Assembly (NCBI GenBank): GCA_003427395.1
Contig: BFEA01000453.1
Coordinates: 777,334-841,333 of the forward strand
DNA length: 64,000 nucleotides
Direction of reading: 5' to 3'
DNA from: Chara braunii
Lineage: Eukaryota > Streptophyta > Charophyceae > Charales > Characeae
In this document: positions 9,680-20,431 of the stretch, piece after piece
How positions within the stretch are numbered: the first letter of the stretch is position 1
How the letters are laid out: each line of letters opens with the position of its first letter
Made by a program: the position numbers and the translations under genes
Notes under the pieces: model-generated
Seen by the model: the letters and a program-made list of their open reading frames with translations, nothing else
Told to the model about the DNA's origin: nothing
Databases searched by the model: none

Positions 9680-11573
9680 AAGGTGAAGCCTTCTCGCTCA
9701 GCCTGTCGGATGTGGGAAAGGCCATGGATATAGTGGCCATGCACAAGATGGCCAATCTGGATGTCATTCAGGCGTTGAGGGAGCAGGTTCTGGAGTATCC
9801 CAAGGTAGGGGAAATGGAGCTGGTCTATCGGTTTCCTAAGGGGAGAATGGATCCGGCGGTGGCACAGGCATATGCACGAGCGACAAGTCAGCCTTTTTTA
9901 GGGGCAGGCTCAAGCAGGGTGTCCAAAGGTGGTACAAAACGATAGACAAAAAGTGCCGCCCAGTTCCCGTTCTGGTTACAGAGGACGAGGAGGTGTACTA
10001 CGAACGGGAGCGAGCGTTGATACGGCGAATGAGGGAAAAAGCGTTAGAAGGGCCATGCCATATCAATGAGGAAAACAAAGGAAAGTTGATAGTGGGAGAA
10101 CCGGACTTCCTATTACCGCGGGAAAGAGCCATGATGGTGAAACTGATGAAGAAAAGACATCGCGCCTATGCTTTCAGTGACGAGGAGCGTGGCAGGTTGG
10201 ATGTGGACAAGATTCCAACGATTCGCATCCATACCGTGCCACACGAGCCATGGAACCTAAGGTGGGCACGATACCCTGACCCTTACGAAGAGAAGAAGGT
10301 AGTGGACTACCTCGATGATAAAATACGTACGCACGTCGCCGACTACTCGAGCGGACCCTGCGCATCCCCGTGGTTTTGTCTTATTACACCCAATGGGACG
10401 CTAAGGTGGGTACAGGACTTGCAGAGATTGAATGCGGTGACAGTGCGGGACGCAGGTGGGCTACCAAATGCTGATGCGCTGTCGAAATCATGCGCTGGGA
10501 GGCCGATAATTTCACTTATTGACCTCTATTCCGGATATGACTAATTTCTGGTTTACTCGCCGGACCGACCTGCAAGAGCTATGCACACGCCTCGAGGGCT
10601 TATCCACATGAATGTGGCTCCACAAGGGTGGACGAATGCGGTGGCGATGGTCCAAAGGAATATGATCCGGGTCATGCAGACAGTTAGTCCACACATCATG
10701 CAGCCATACATCGACGACCTGGCAGTGAAAGGGCCGCGAAAAAGGGAAGACGATGAGGTCCTGCCTGGAGTAAGGCGGTTTGTCTGGAGGCATATTCAGG
10801 ACCTTGATAAAGTCTTGGGCTTGCTTGAGGAGTACAACCTTACGGCCAATGGGCCTAAGTCTAAGCACTGTATGAGGGAAGCGACTATCTTGGGGTTCGT
10901 CTGTAATGAGAACGGTCGGCGGACGGATGTTAAGAAAACGGATAAGATAGTTGAGTGGCCGGTGCCATTCCGTTCTGTAACAGATGTAAGGAGCTTCCTA
11001 GGTACGTGTGGGTTCTGAAGGTCCTTCATCAAGAACTTTGCGGCAAAGACAGAGCAATTAAGGAAGCTGGTCCGGCAGGATCAGGAGTGGACCTGGGGTG
11101 AGGATCAGGAAGAGGCAGTGGCCAACATGAAGGAGGAGTTCCGGGAAGGAGGATTGGTGCTGGGAGCGCCCGATTATGACGCTAAGGAGACGATACCATT
11201 CATTGTGGAGATCGATGTAGGACCGACGACCTTGGGTGGAGTTCTAATCCAAGCAGACATCAAGGGGAAGGAGAGGCCGTTGCGCTTTGAGAGTCGCACG
11301 CTGTGTACGTTAGAAAGAAACTACTATCAATTTAAGAGGGAGACTCTCGCCGTCCTTCATTGCCTGCGGATTTTTTTGAAACTACATCTTCGGCAGGAGG
11401 TTCATCTTAAGGGTAGACCCAACGACTCTGGCGTTCTCCCTGAGGAATTATGTTCCGTCCGATCCAACAGTTGCCAGGTGGTTGACATACATCTGGATGT
11501 TCAACTTCGAGTTGGAACGAATCCCAGGGAACAAGAACAAGGCAGATGGACTAAGTCGCATCAACTGGGATAG
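9559..11573 (+). pseudogene. pol: pol: linker, reverse transcriptase and RNase H (several lesions)
   Basis: This is the Ty3/gypsy RT-RNase H section. The linker frame runs 9559-9945, then a frameshift moves it to 9993-11573. RT shows SPWFCLITPNGTLRWVQD, motif A LIDLYSGYD, and catalytic YIDD at 10707-10718. RNase H shows EIDVGPTTLGGVLIQ and LERNYYQFKRETLAVL. Two in-frame stops interrupt it: TAA at 10542-10544, directly after motif A, and TGA at 11016-11018, after FLGTCGF. A further frameshift near 11400 moves the RNase H C-terminus into the integrase frame (GNKNKADGLSR). Domain order PR-RT-RH-INT is that of Ty3/gypsy. This copy cannot make an active enzyme. Confidence 0.88.
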
Positions 11574-13299
11574 GCAGGACGGGGAAGCTGTAGAGGATAC
11601 GCCCCAAGTTTATGGCTTTCTGGACCAGGACGAGGACATCCGCCTCCACATCAATAAGTGGTCCCCACGAGTCCCCAACTGCGTTGGCCATCCTATCTGG
11701 CATGCGCCTAAGGGGTATGGGCAGAAAGCTGAGTTGGTGCTCAAGCCTTTCGAAGAGGAGGATCCCNGGGGTGGTAAGGACGTCCAATGGATGACCAAGT
11801 TGACACTCGTAGGTAGCCATTGTATGGTGGATGAGGTACTGACGATAGAGGAGGGTCCGGATAAGGTAAAACATCACCAGGAATTAATGGGAGGGATGTG
11901 CCTCCTCGTCAATGCGCTCCTGCAGGAGTCCCTTGATCGAGAAAGCTCACTAAATTCGGTCGAAGGAAGAGATACTGCGTTGGAGAGCCAGGATGACGAG
12001 TTCAAAGAGGGAGAGATCAAGGAGGCATTCCGCGCAGAGGAGTATGATGGGATTTACCTAGAGCTGGGACTTCTCTTATCCTGCGAGATGCATGATAGAG
12101 ACGCAAGCCATAGGGCGCAGATGATGAGGGATCACTACCTAGTAAGGGACGGTCATCTCTTCGTAAGAAGGAAAGTAAGGAACCCCAGGCGTGTGGTATG
12201 TGGTCGCAACCGTCAGATCGACGTCATAGCGGCGCTTCATGATGGCATTGCAGGCGGACACCGGGGAATTACTGCCACATATGTCAAAATAAGTGAGCTA
12301 TACTATTGGGACGGGATGATGAAGATGGTTGGGAAATTCTGCCGGTCTTGTGTGCCGTGCCAGGAGCAGTCCCGTCTAAAGCTAGGAGAGCCACTGCATC
12401 CAAGGCTGGAGAGAGAGGTTGGGGCCGTAGTACACCTCGACTTATTGTTCATGCCCCTTGGGGACCATGACTACAATTACATCTTCGATGCGCGCGACAA
12501 CCTATCTGGCTTCGTAGATGGACGGATAATCCGTACGAAGACTGGGCCAGTTCTGGTCAGCTGCATCGAGGAATATTACCTACGCTACCCGTTCGTTAGA
12601 GAGTTCGTAATGGACAGGGGATCGGAGTTCACCTGTCAGGAGGTGCAGGAGCTGCTGTCAAGATATGGGGTAGTGACTAACTACACCATGGCCGCCCACC
12701 CTCAAGCGAATGCCCCCGTTGAAAGGGGGCATAGCACCATTACGGCCTTGCTAGCGAAATGGACAGAAGGTAAGCCCTGCCAGTGGCCGAGATATCTGAG
12801 GGCCGCCTTCTTCGTTGAGAACATCACAGTGAAAAGGACCACTAAGTACGCGCCGGCCACACTGTGGTATGAAAGACATGCTACCTTTCCAATCGAGAGT
12901 TTCCTAAAGACTTGGAGGCGTCAGGACTTGGAGGTAAATCTGTCTTTCGAGGAGTTGCTCGATATAAGAGTTCGGCAGGTGGGTGCGATTGAGGAAAGGG
13001 TCCAAGAGGCATCCGACCATGTAGAGAGGAGCCGTATGGACGATAAGGATCGCTGGGACCAGTCAACTCGTGTAAGAAAGGTACCCTTGGTAGTTGGGGA
13101 CGTCGTGCTCTTGTATGATTCATCCCTGGAAAAACAATGGTCCAGGAAGCTGGACAAGAGGTGGTTAGGTCCCTACCGGGTCATGCGATGCGGGGAGTTC
13201 GGTGCATACCAGATCGAGGAGCTGAATGGAGCAGAGTGGAAAGACTGGGTGTCAGGGACGAGGTTGAAAAAGTTCGTGGCCAGAGAAGAGGTGAGATAG
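11482..13299 (+). CDS. Integrase (with RNase H C-terminal tail), uninterrupted 605-codon frame
   Basis: The frame begins inside RNase H (TYIWMFNFELERIPG), so the start is not a natural initiation site; it is the 3' part of a polyprotein. It contains an HHCC zinc-binding region (HDGIAGGHRG...CRSCVPC, from H253), and a DDE catalytic core with D320 (HLDLLFM), D378 (MDRGSEF) and E414 (PVERG). The D378-E414 spacing is exactly 35. A GPY/F-type C-terminal module (RWLGPYRVM) follows. No chromodomain follows. One ambiguous base lies at 11767. The protein would insert cDNA into the genome. It is the only major domain of the element without a visible lesion. Confidence 0.9.
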   Translation: MTYIWMFNFELERIPGNKNKADGLSRINWDRQDGEAVEDTPQVYGFLDQDEDIRLHINKWSPRVPNCVGHPIWHAPKGYGQKAELVLKPFEEEDPXGGKDVQWMTKLTLVGSHCMVDEVLTIEEGPDKVKHHQELMGGMCLLVNALLQESLDRESSLNSVEGRDTALESQDDEFKEGEIKEAFRAEEYDGIYLELGLLLSCEMHDRDASHRAQMMRDHYLVRDGHLFVRRKVRNPRRVVCGRNRQIDVIAALHDGIAGGHRGITATYVKISELYYWDGMMKMVGKFCRSCVPCQEQSRLKLGEPLHPRLEREVGAVVHLDLLFMPLGDHDYNYIFDARDNLSGFVDGRIIRTKTGPVLVSCIEEYYLRYPFVREFVMDRGSEFTCQEVQELLSRYGVVTNYTMAAHPQANAPVERGHSTITALLAKWTEGKPCQWPRYLRAAFFVENITVKRTTKYAPATLWYERHATFPIESFLKTWRRQDLEVNLSFEELLDIRVRQVGAIEERVQEASDHVERSRMDDKDRWDQSTRVRKVPLVVGDVVLLYDSSLEKQWSRKLDKRWLGPYRVMRCGEFGAYQIEELNGAEWKDWVSGTRLKKFVAREEVR

Positions 13300-13429
13300 G
13301 CAACCCAGTCCCCTTAGAATGGAATAGATGGGTTTGTAGATTAGGAGGATTGCTTGGGGCATGTGCTTGGTTTGGCTTGAGTGTGTCTCTTCGTCGCCTG
13401 TTTGCTTACCCCGACGCGTGCTCGATTGT

Positions 13430-13464
13430 CTCCTTCGCCTATTGTGCAGGACTGACTTGCAGCC
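13430..13464 (+). promoter_or_regulatory. Candidate 3' splice site upstream of ORF2
   Basis: A pyrimidine-rich run (CGATTGTCTCCTTCGCCTAT) ends in TGTGCAG at 13449, and a second CAG lies at 13462, immediately before the ORF2 ATG at 13465. A spliced subgenomic RNA from the LTR donor would allow ORF2 translation downstream of pol. Inference from consensus only. Confidence 0.35.
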
Positions 13465-15952
13465 ATGCCAAGAGGAGGGAGGGGGACACGGCCACCACAA
13501 CGGTCGGGGGGAGCATCAAGAGGACATGGACGGCGTGGGCCTTACCGTCGAGCAAGCACTCCAGTATATAACGATGGGGATATCGAGTTATTCATGGACG
13601 AGTTCTGGGGCCACGCTAACCATATGGGGTGGACCGTGACTCAGACAATCGAGAGGTTGAGGGGAGTTGGCAGGTTTATGGAGCCCATCGCACAGATTCG
13701 CAGAGACGCTCGAACGAGGTCGGAAGTGGAGGCGCGGATGCAGGAACTGCGACCGTCGCCTGTGGGGCCTGATGGCAGACCTATTCGGCTAGAGATTGGG
13801 AATGCAGAGGAGTTCATCCCAGCATTCGAGCAATTTATGCAGTACCAGGGAATACTGCAAAGCGAGTAGATGACGACGTTACCCCTGTGGACCCAAAAGG
13901 CGGAAAGACCTTTGGCCAGACAGATTAGGGATATGGCCCTAGATTGGGATGGTTGTAGAGCGCACTTGAGGGCGGCATTCCGGCCGCCAGAACCGCCTCA
14001 GCCTAGAGTTGAAAGGCGCCTCAGGAGCGGCAGGCAGAGGGATCCTGAGCCCGCTGAGGATAGATCCTCGCGGAGAAGACGAAAGGCGCTTGCTAGGCGA
14101 GAAGAGGAGGACGTACCTGAGGTAGAAAGACAAGAGGAGCACCCCGAGGGTGTACTGGGGCCAGTAGAGTTCCACCACTATACTGAAGGAGGATTGGGGG
14201 AAGGGCCACAATATATACAGGAAGAGATACCGGCCGTTGAAGGGTCATTGCAAGCATTAGAGGCACATCTGGACGCTGCCCAATGGAGAGAGCCGCCGAT
14301 GAGTGAGAGGCGTATTGAGGCTGTCGCGGAGATACCACAAGAGGACATTCCAGACCCTGAACAAGAGGAGGGGCCGAGTGCTACGAAGGGCCGGATTGGG
14401 GATGAGATCATAGAAGTGGAGGAGGACACTCCCCCTCAGGAACCCGCCGTGGGACTGAGACTTGGTAATCCTCACGGGAGTCCGCCTGATGTGAGGAGGG
14501 AGGTACAGAGGGGGGAAGTCTCGATCGGTGCCAGAGACAACCCTATCACCGACAGGAAAGGAGGCAAGTGAGGTGGAGGGGGGCAGTCTGAGGAGGAAGG
14601 CAGACAGTCTGATTGATAGCCATCTGGCCGCCCACGCTCTGGAGCAGCCTAATTTGGAAGAAGTCATACCTGTGGAGTCACCCCGGGAACTAGGTCAGGC
14701 CAAGAGAGAGGTGGAATCAGGGAACCCAGGGGAAGTCGAACATCGCACAGTAGAGGGAATACCAGCAAAAGAAACGGCTGAGGAGAAGCGGGCTAGAGTG
14801 GCGAGACGCAAGGAGGAAATCCGGCAGGAGGGGCAAAGATTGGAAGCAGCGGGGGTACTCCCAAGTCCGCCACCGCCCTATAAACCATATGGGCTCCGGG
14901 AGATGTGGGGATAGTTTCTTGCTCGTCATGGCGAAGGGTTGACGACCCCAGGCAAGGCAGAGGTTGAAAGTTCACAGAGAGCTGATGAGTATTTGGATCA
15001 AAGGATTCGCTCCGTATCCAAGACCTCCTTCGGTAGGCATATGATATTGGAGGCGGATCTGAGAGGGAAGGAACTGAAGGAAGCATGGCTGGAGTCACGG
15101 TTGGGGACCATTGAGGCAGAAGTCCGAGAGCTCAGGGCTTTTGTGACTAGCCAGGCCGCCACCATCCTGGAATTAAAGCAGCAACTCCATGGCGGCAGGG
15201 ATGGGGCGGGGAGTAGCAGGCCAGGAGAGCGGAGGCAACCAGGACATGGCGTACCAGAGTAACCAGCTGTGGCTGAGCCTCGGCAAGAGGCACCTATGAG
15301 AAAAGTCATTTTGGAGCCTGAGGAGGCAGAGGCCAAGAGGAAGGCTGAGAGGGAAGCCTTCGAATTCAGAGCCCCTACGGAGCTTGCGGTGCTACCCACG
15401 ATGGCTGCAGACCCTGCCATGCCACCGTCACTTGAGGAGAGACTGCCCCCGGCCAGTGACGAGCCTCCCCAAGGCTTGACAGGAGGTTCCTTGGACGTGC
15501 TACTGGAAGCAGTCCACTCTATGCAGGAGGATGATGGCTTGTTTTCACCAGAGTCCAAGTTGGAAGAACCCCTGGAGAGCGAGATGGGAGGTGCAATGGA
15601 GGGCATCATCGCAGGCAGGCCCCAGAGGTTGGATACTCCTGACTATGAGCCAGAGGAAGCAAGGGCGCAACCAGGGCCTAGTTCGCGAGAGTCGGAGGCA
15701 GGATGTGAGAGACCCAGAGATGTGCCTCCGTGCCATGAGTCGGACAGAGAGGCCAGGGAAACCCCATCGCCAGTAGGGCCCCAACGAAAGAAGAAAAGGC
15801 CTAGGAAGTCTTTTGACTCGACCTGCTTCTATTGTACGAAAGGAGAGCACAGGGCATTGCAGTGCCTCAAGTTCCTAAAGGACCAGGCAGGCGGGAAGGT
15901 CTCGGAGTATGATGGGAAGATGCATGATAGGCAGGGTAGAGTGGTGGAATGA
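13465..15952 (+). pseudogene. ORF2: second gag-like protein with C-terminal CCHC zinc knuckle, after integrase
   Basis: This is one long reading frame of about 829 codons broken by three in-frame stops (TAG 13867-13869, TAG 14912-14914, TAA 15260-15262) and one frameshift near 14560; sensible sequence continues across each. The N-terminus is basic and Gly/Arg-rich, followed by a folded-looking block (NDGDIELFMDEFWGHANHMG, about residues 35-135). The middle is very charged, Glu/Pro-rich and probably disordered or coiled-coil. The C-terminus has basic QRKKKRPRK and a CX2CX4HX4C knuckle at 15824-15865. Position matches env-like ORFs of Athila elements, but no signal peptide or membrane segment is visible. 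A nucleic-acid-binding structural protein is the simplest reading. Confidence 0.72.
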
Positions 15953-17894
15953 TATGTAGATGGGGGTAGAGCTCAGTTGTACAGGCAGAACCAGGAGGAG
16001 ATGAGTGAGTAGGGTCTGGTTCACCTGATTAAAGACTGAATATTTCTTTAACGATTTTGCTATTACTTAGGCAGGGTGGACACCTACGACGTTCAGTGTG
16101 TAGATGGGACCTACGGCATGGGATGACCGTTGTAACTAGGATCATGTAAAATAGGGGGCGTACACCAAGTGACAATAGAATACTGAATTGTTTTGGGGAT
16201 CCCCTGTACAGATAACCATGTACTATATTCCGGGTGGGGTGAGTTGTTTTGTGTGGGTCCTGAGGCGAGGTTACCCTGTGGATTTTAGGATGAGATATCT
16301 CATCCCTGAGTGTATATCTGAGTTGAGTGAGGTTTGAGACTATCCTTTGTACATGACGATCACACTCACTCTCATATGTGTGGATTTATCCTGATGTATG
16401 GTGAATGTTGAATGTATGAACGACATCTTGAATGTTGTGCACCGTGCGAATGGAATGTATGTGAACTGCCTACTCTCCGATATACTTGTGCGATCTGCCC
16501 GCGGGCAAGTAGCGGGGCCAGGTATAAGGAGAGGGAGTGCAGTCTGTGCTTGTGAAAGTATAAGAATCCCATGGATTTGTGAGTCCTTGAGACTCAGATG
16601 CTTGCCATGCCGAATGTATGTTGTTGAGTTGTGAGGGGGACCCATAAGTTGGTCTCTCAAGTTTGAGTTATGCTATGGTAGGGGTGCCTGGGTTTTTGAG
16701 GAGGCAACCCGCTGCATGCTGGGACTCCCCTCGTATGAAGGGTGGTTACCGGGTCGGTTGCATGGTAAGCAAGGTTGATATGATAAAGTCTGACGAGAAG
16801 GACCATGTTTGTTGCTTGGCCACTGTTGAGAGTTTGGAGAGGTCACAAATAGTTTCTTTTGGGAGATGTCACTAGGATGTGTGGCTTCCTGCTCTGATCA
16901 AGTAAGGAAGTCACAGCCTTGTGCAACTGGCGGTAATTCTGTTTGTAAATGTGGAGAGGTTGCCACGATCCCCTGTGTTGTCCCACAGAGGGCTGGTAAA
17001 TACCTTTTATATGTGACAGGCCTCTGCGTAGTCCCGCGGTGGGCCTGTATTGTTGCGACCCACCGTCCAGCCACATGTGCTAATCCTGGAACATGTAGGA
17101 GAATACCAAGCTAACAGTAGAGTTTAGCATCACTAGGGCGCAACCCCTAGTATCGGCTGCTGATCGGCACAACCTGACCAGCGGGCCTACATCGAGCCTA
17201 GGGAGTAAAGACTTAAAGAGGTGTGACCACCTAGGAGGGTTTTACTCCTGCAGACTGGCGTGGGATAAGGGTCGAGTCGGGTCTTTTTTTAGCCCTGATT
17301 GAATGCTTATTAGGAGAAAGCCTATCGCAACTCAACCTGCGAGGGCACTACCGCTGAACTAACAAGCGCGGTGGGCCGTAGACCTGGCACGATCACCCAG
17401 ACTACGGTGGGCCAAGATGGAGACCTAGCCTACCTGTACTAGACTGCAGGAGGTGAGTTGAGGTGATTAATATATATATGTATATTTTGATTGTGAGAAT
17501 TGTGGGAGGAGGGCGAAAACGCCTTCTTAGGTCTCGGTTAGGGCCCGCGCCCTTGGTCGAAGTCCTGTTTGCAGGATAGGGGCCAAGGGCACCTAACGAA
17601 AAGTCGGCGGTTGTCTAGGACAAAAGGGAGAGGACGGGTAAGGGGGGCCGCTGAGACTTATGCCATAGTACGTATGTCTAGTACACCGGCGTCCTAGTGT
17701 CAGGACAATGGAGACCCAGGTTAGAACCCTGGCGACATATAGTTACAAGGGCCTGGATTGTTGGAGGCCTCAACCCTGAGTCTGTCGGCTGATCGGATTG
17801 GTTCTTGTCTCGTCATCATTTGGAGTTATGGAGGAATTTGTAGCTTTCGATTTGGCGAAGCGATGGGGACGTCGCTTAATATGGTCCGGTAAGC
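15953..17894 (+). other. 3' internal region of the giant element, no gene seen
   Basis: Short ORFs here lack recognisable domains and change strand and frame. The stretch carries several donor/acceptor-like motifs and short inverted repeats but nothing I can name. It probably represents the untranslated 3' internal part of the element. Confidence 0.5.
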
Positions 17895-18515
17895 TGTCGG
17901 CGCGAACGCCCTGACAAGGGTATCCGCCCTTGTTTTTGCAAGTGACCGGAAGTACGAGTAGAGGTCTAAAGTGTACCGCGCGAGTCGCGACTAAGTCTGC
18001 TTGATTACCTAGGTAAGATGGTTGATTAGGATAGAGCGGGTGAGGGCTCGCGAGATTAAGGCGTGCGGGTGATCTCTTTAAATGTGGTTAAACGGTCGGC
18101 CTGAACCTTGTTTCTTTTCTATTAAGAGTATAAGATGTTTATATTTGGTCAAGTGACCGTTTGGCGGTCCTACGTACGGTGTGGGATGCGAAGCGGCCAC
18201 GGCCCCGCAAGGGCAAGGCCGTGCGAGTGCCTAGCAGCAACGTGCGTAGCTAGAGGTAGGAGTGAGGGCTGGGGCTTGGTTCCTAGGCCTAGGGGCTGAA
18301 CAATACCTGTTTATATGGAATACTGCGCAGGCTGGTACCAGGTTTGGGCTTAGCCCTATGGGTTACGGTATCGGACTGTTACAGCGGAGATACGGGGATC
18401 GAAGCCGCCCGACGGTGGCAAGGAGCGTTGGAACTTTGAAGAGCTGAGGGGTTGAGGGTCCTGTGGGACTATCCCCTTTGGTTTTGCTGGGGGAATCCGA
18501 ACGCGGGTCCGTTTG
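17895..18515 (+). repeat. 0.6-kb dispersed repeat, copy B (solo-LTR-like), nested in the giant element
   Basis: It starts TGTCGGCG, followed by the family hallmark GACAAGGGTATCCGCCC and a Cys-free GC-rich body. A TTTATATGG box lies at 18310-18318, then the tRNA-like unit. The 3' end is approximate. Related copies lie at 26440-27064 (minus), 28705-29345 and 51349-52009. Start with TG and, in the 51-kb copy, terminal TGTCGGCA/TGCCGACA suggest a short LTR. Confidence 0.65.
18340..18485 (+). ncRNA. Candidate Pol III unit in copy B: A box, B box, T-run
   Basis: TAGCCCTATGGG (18351-18362) fits a tRNA A box apart from one or two positions. GATCGAAGC (18397-18405) fits GWTCRANNC. TTTT lies at 18482-18485, and a TATA-like element about 40 bases upstream of the A box. 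All parts recur with the same spacing in the 29-kb copy. Could be a SINE head captured in an LTR or a chance tRNA-like sequence in an R region. Confidence 0.4.
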
Positions 18516-19475
18516 ATCCAAGCTTTTTTTTTTTTTTATCATTTATATATATATATATATATTTTTATTTTATATTTAGCTATTATGTTTATTATTGGGT
18601 CTGTATCGTAGGAGGGTCAAGGGTGGCAGTGCCATAATACAGACAGGACCAAGTCCATAACTGGGCGGAGACGACCTGTTCGAGGGCAGCCCAGCGGTCG
18701 GATTGAGACCAGTGGGCCGGGATGAAGCCTGCTGCGTTAGGCAAGCCGTACCCAGCCCCGACTCCCATAGATCCAATAGTGACGTACCATATGGGAGTGC
18801 CGGTGTCTAGAGCCGGCGGAGAGCGAAGGTCAACATCGACCAAAGTGTATAAGTTGGGCTGGGGCGTCGAGCCGACCAGCCGTTCTGCATAAGCCGTGCG
18901 GGAGCGCTGTCACAACGACTTCGAAAGCGGGCGATGTAAGTGGCGAGGGCGCGGAGAGTGGCCGCTGCACGAGCTGTCCCGACTGCTGGGGCATTGGGCT
19001 GGCCCGAACAGCCGGTTAAGGACCACGCACTTTAGCTTGTGCGTTGCCGATATACGCCCTGCGGTGAATTGCGGCACTTGTAACTGCCGTTCTGCCGTTG
19101 GTATCGGAGTGGGATTCGGGCCAACACTCAACCATGGGCGGAGGGAGTCGGCCATGACACCAGAGAAGACGAAGTAAAGACAGGGGGCATGGGTAGGACG
19201 AGCACGGTGGTGAAGGCGGATTGGCGAGTGATGGAGTATAGTGGAGGGAAGAATGAAGAAGAGAAGGGACAAAGAGGTGCATGAACCCGGACGCGGTATT
19301 GCGCCGAGTGCGTTCGAAGGTAGGCCAGTAGCAGAAGACGGAGGCACGATGAGCAAGGCAGCGACTACAGTGATGGTTGGGCACGGGCGCAGAGTAGGAA
19401 GGGCAGAGTGACACAGCGGAACGATCACGCTAGAGCACGGACGGAAAAGCGTAGCTGAGGCCAGAATGTACCTAG
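18516..19475 (+). other. Microsatellite and GC-rich stretch, no gene seen
   Basis: A T-run and (AT)n at 18524-18590 are followed by GC-rich sequence. A minus-strand frame of 195 codons (18910-19497) has no domain and reads like the complement of purine-rich DNA. Confidence 0.5.
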
Positions 19476-20008
19476 ATGGGAGACAACGCCGATACAAACG
19501 AAGGTGAAAACGGAGATGGAGGGAGGGAAGGTAGAAAGTTCGGTCGTCTGGTGGTAGAATCAGACAAAGAGGGAGTCTACGTAGAGGTTTTAAATGCTGG
19601 CGAATCCGAATCTACAGTCGGAATAAGGTGGGAGTCAGTAAACGACGAGTTAGGAAAGGAACGGATTGCGTGGAAAAATTGGAAGCGGTGATGGGTGAGG
19701 GAAGAGAGAGAGGAGCGTAATATCTCGCTCGCCCCGTTATAGAGTCAAGCGCGACAAAAGCTGAAACGGGGGAGGCGAGGCATTACACGGGGAGGTAGCG
19801 CGCCGGGTGGTGGGTGAACAGCGGATCAAGGGGAGTAAGCACGAGGAGCTGCGCCTGGGGAAGAGTCAGCAAGGTGTTGATGCACCTGGCTGTATTCTGA
19901 CGAGAGATTCAGGCTTGCACGCATCGACATGCATGGTGTCATCCGAGTGACCACTATTATTGCTATGATCGCCGTGTTTGGGGTCATACTACTAGTATAG
20001 GTACGACC
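19476..20008 (+). pseudogene. Possible env-like relic: acidic domain and terminal membrane segment
   Basis: One frame, from ATG 19476, gives an acidic soluble-looking segment (GRLVVESDKEGVYVEVLNAG) to TGA at 19689. The same frame continues through four more stops to a strongly hydrophobic stretch (VTTIIAMIAVFGVILLV) ending at TAG 20006-20008. Position between ORF2 and the polypurine tract would suit an env-like protein. No family is recognised, and five stops make the link weak. Confidence 0.22.
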
Positions 20009-20416
20009 ACTCGTCTCGCCGTGATTAGCCTGGTATTCGTTACCATCCGAGCGCCTTACCACTGTTACCATTACTAACATGCCGTCGCCCCGTGCCAGGC
20101 CTCGCTAATTCGACCGAAGTGGGGGTTGCGGGTGAACTGGTTCTGGTCGTCAGTACGACCAGATACCGGCCGACAAGTAAGGGAAGGAACTCACCACGAG
20201 TTGGAAAAGTCGGATTGAAAGTACGGGAGGGACGGGAAAACGAGCTGTGGTATCGCTGCGTGTATGGCTGGAAAGCGGCGTAAATGCCCATGTCCTACCG
20301 GAAAACGTTTCCCTCCTTACTCGATTGGCCGCACAGTCAACAAGAGCTCGAAGTAGCCCTTCATTATTGTGCTTACTATTGGGGGTTGCAGTAGTGTTGA
20401 GTAAGATAGACGAAGC

Positions 20417-20431
20417 AAGGGGGAGGAAGAG
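20417..20431 (+). other. Polypurine tract of the giant element
   Basis: AAGGGGGAGGAAGAG lies directly before TGAACTAG, the proposed start of LTR2. A purine run immediately upstream of a TG is the expected plus-strand primer. No other purine run is adjacent to the repeated sequence. Confidence 0.6.
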
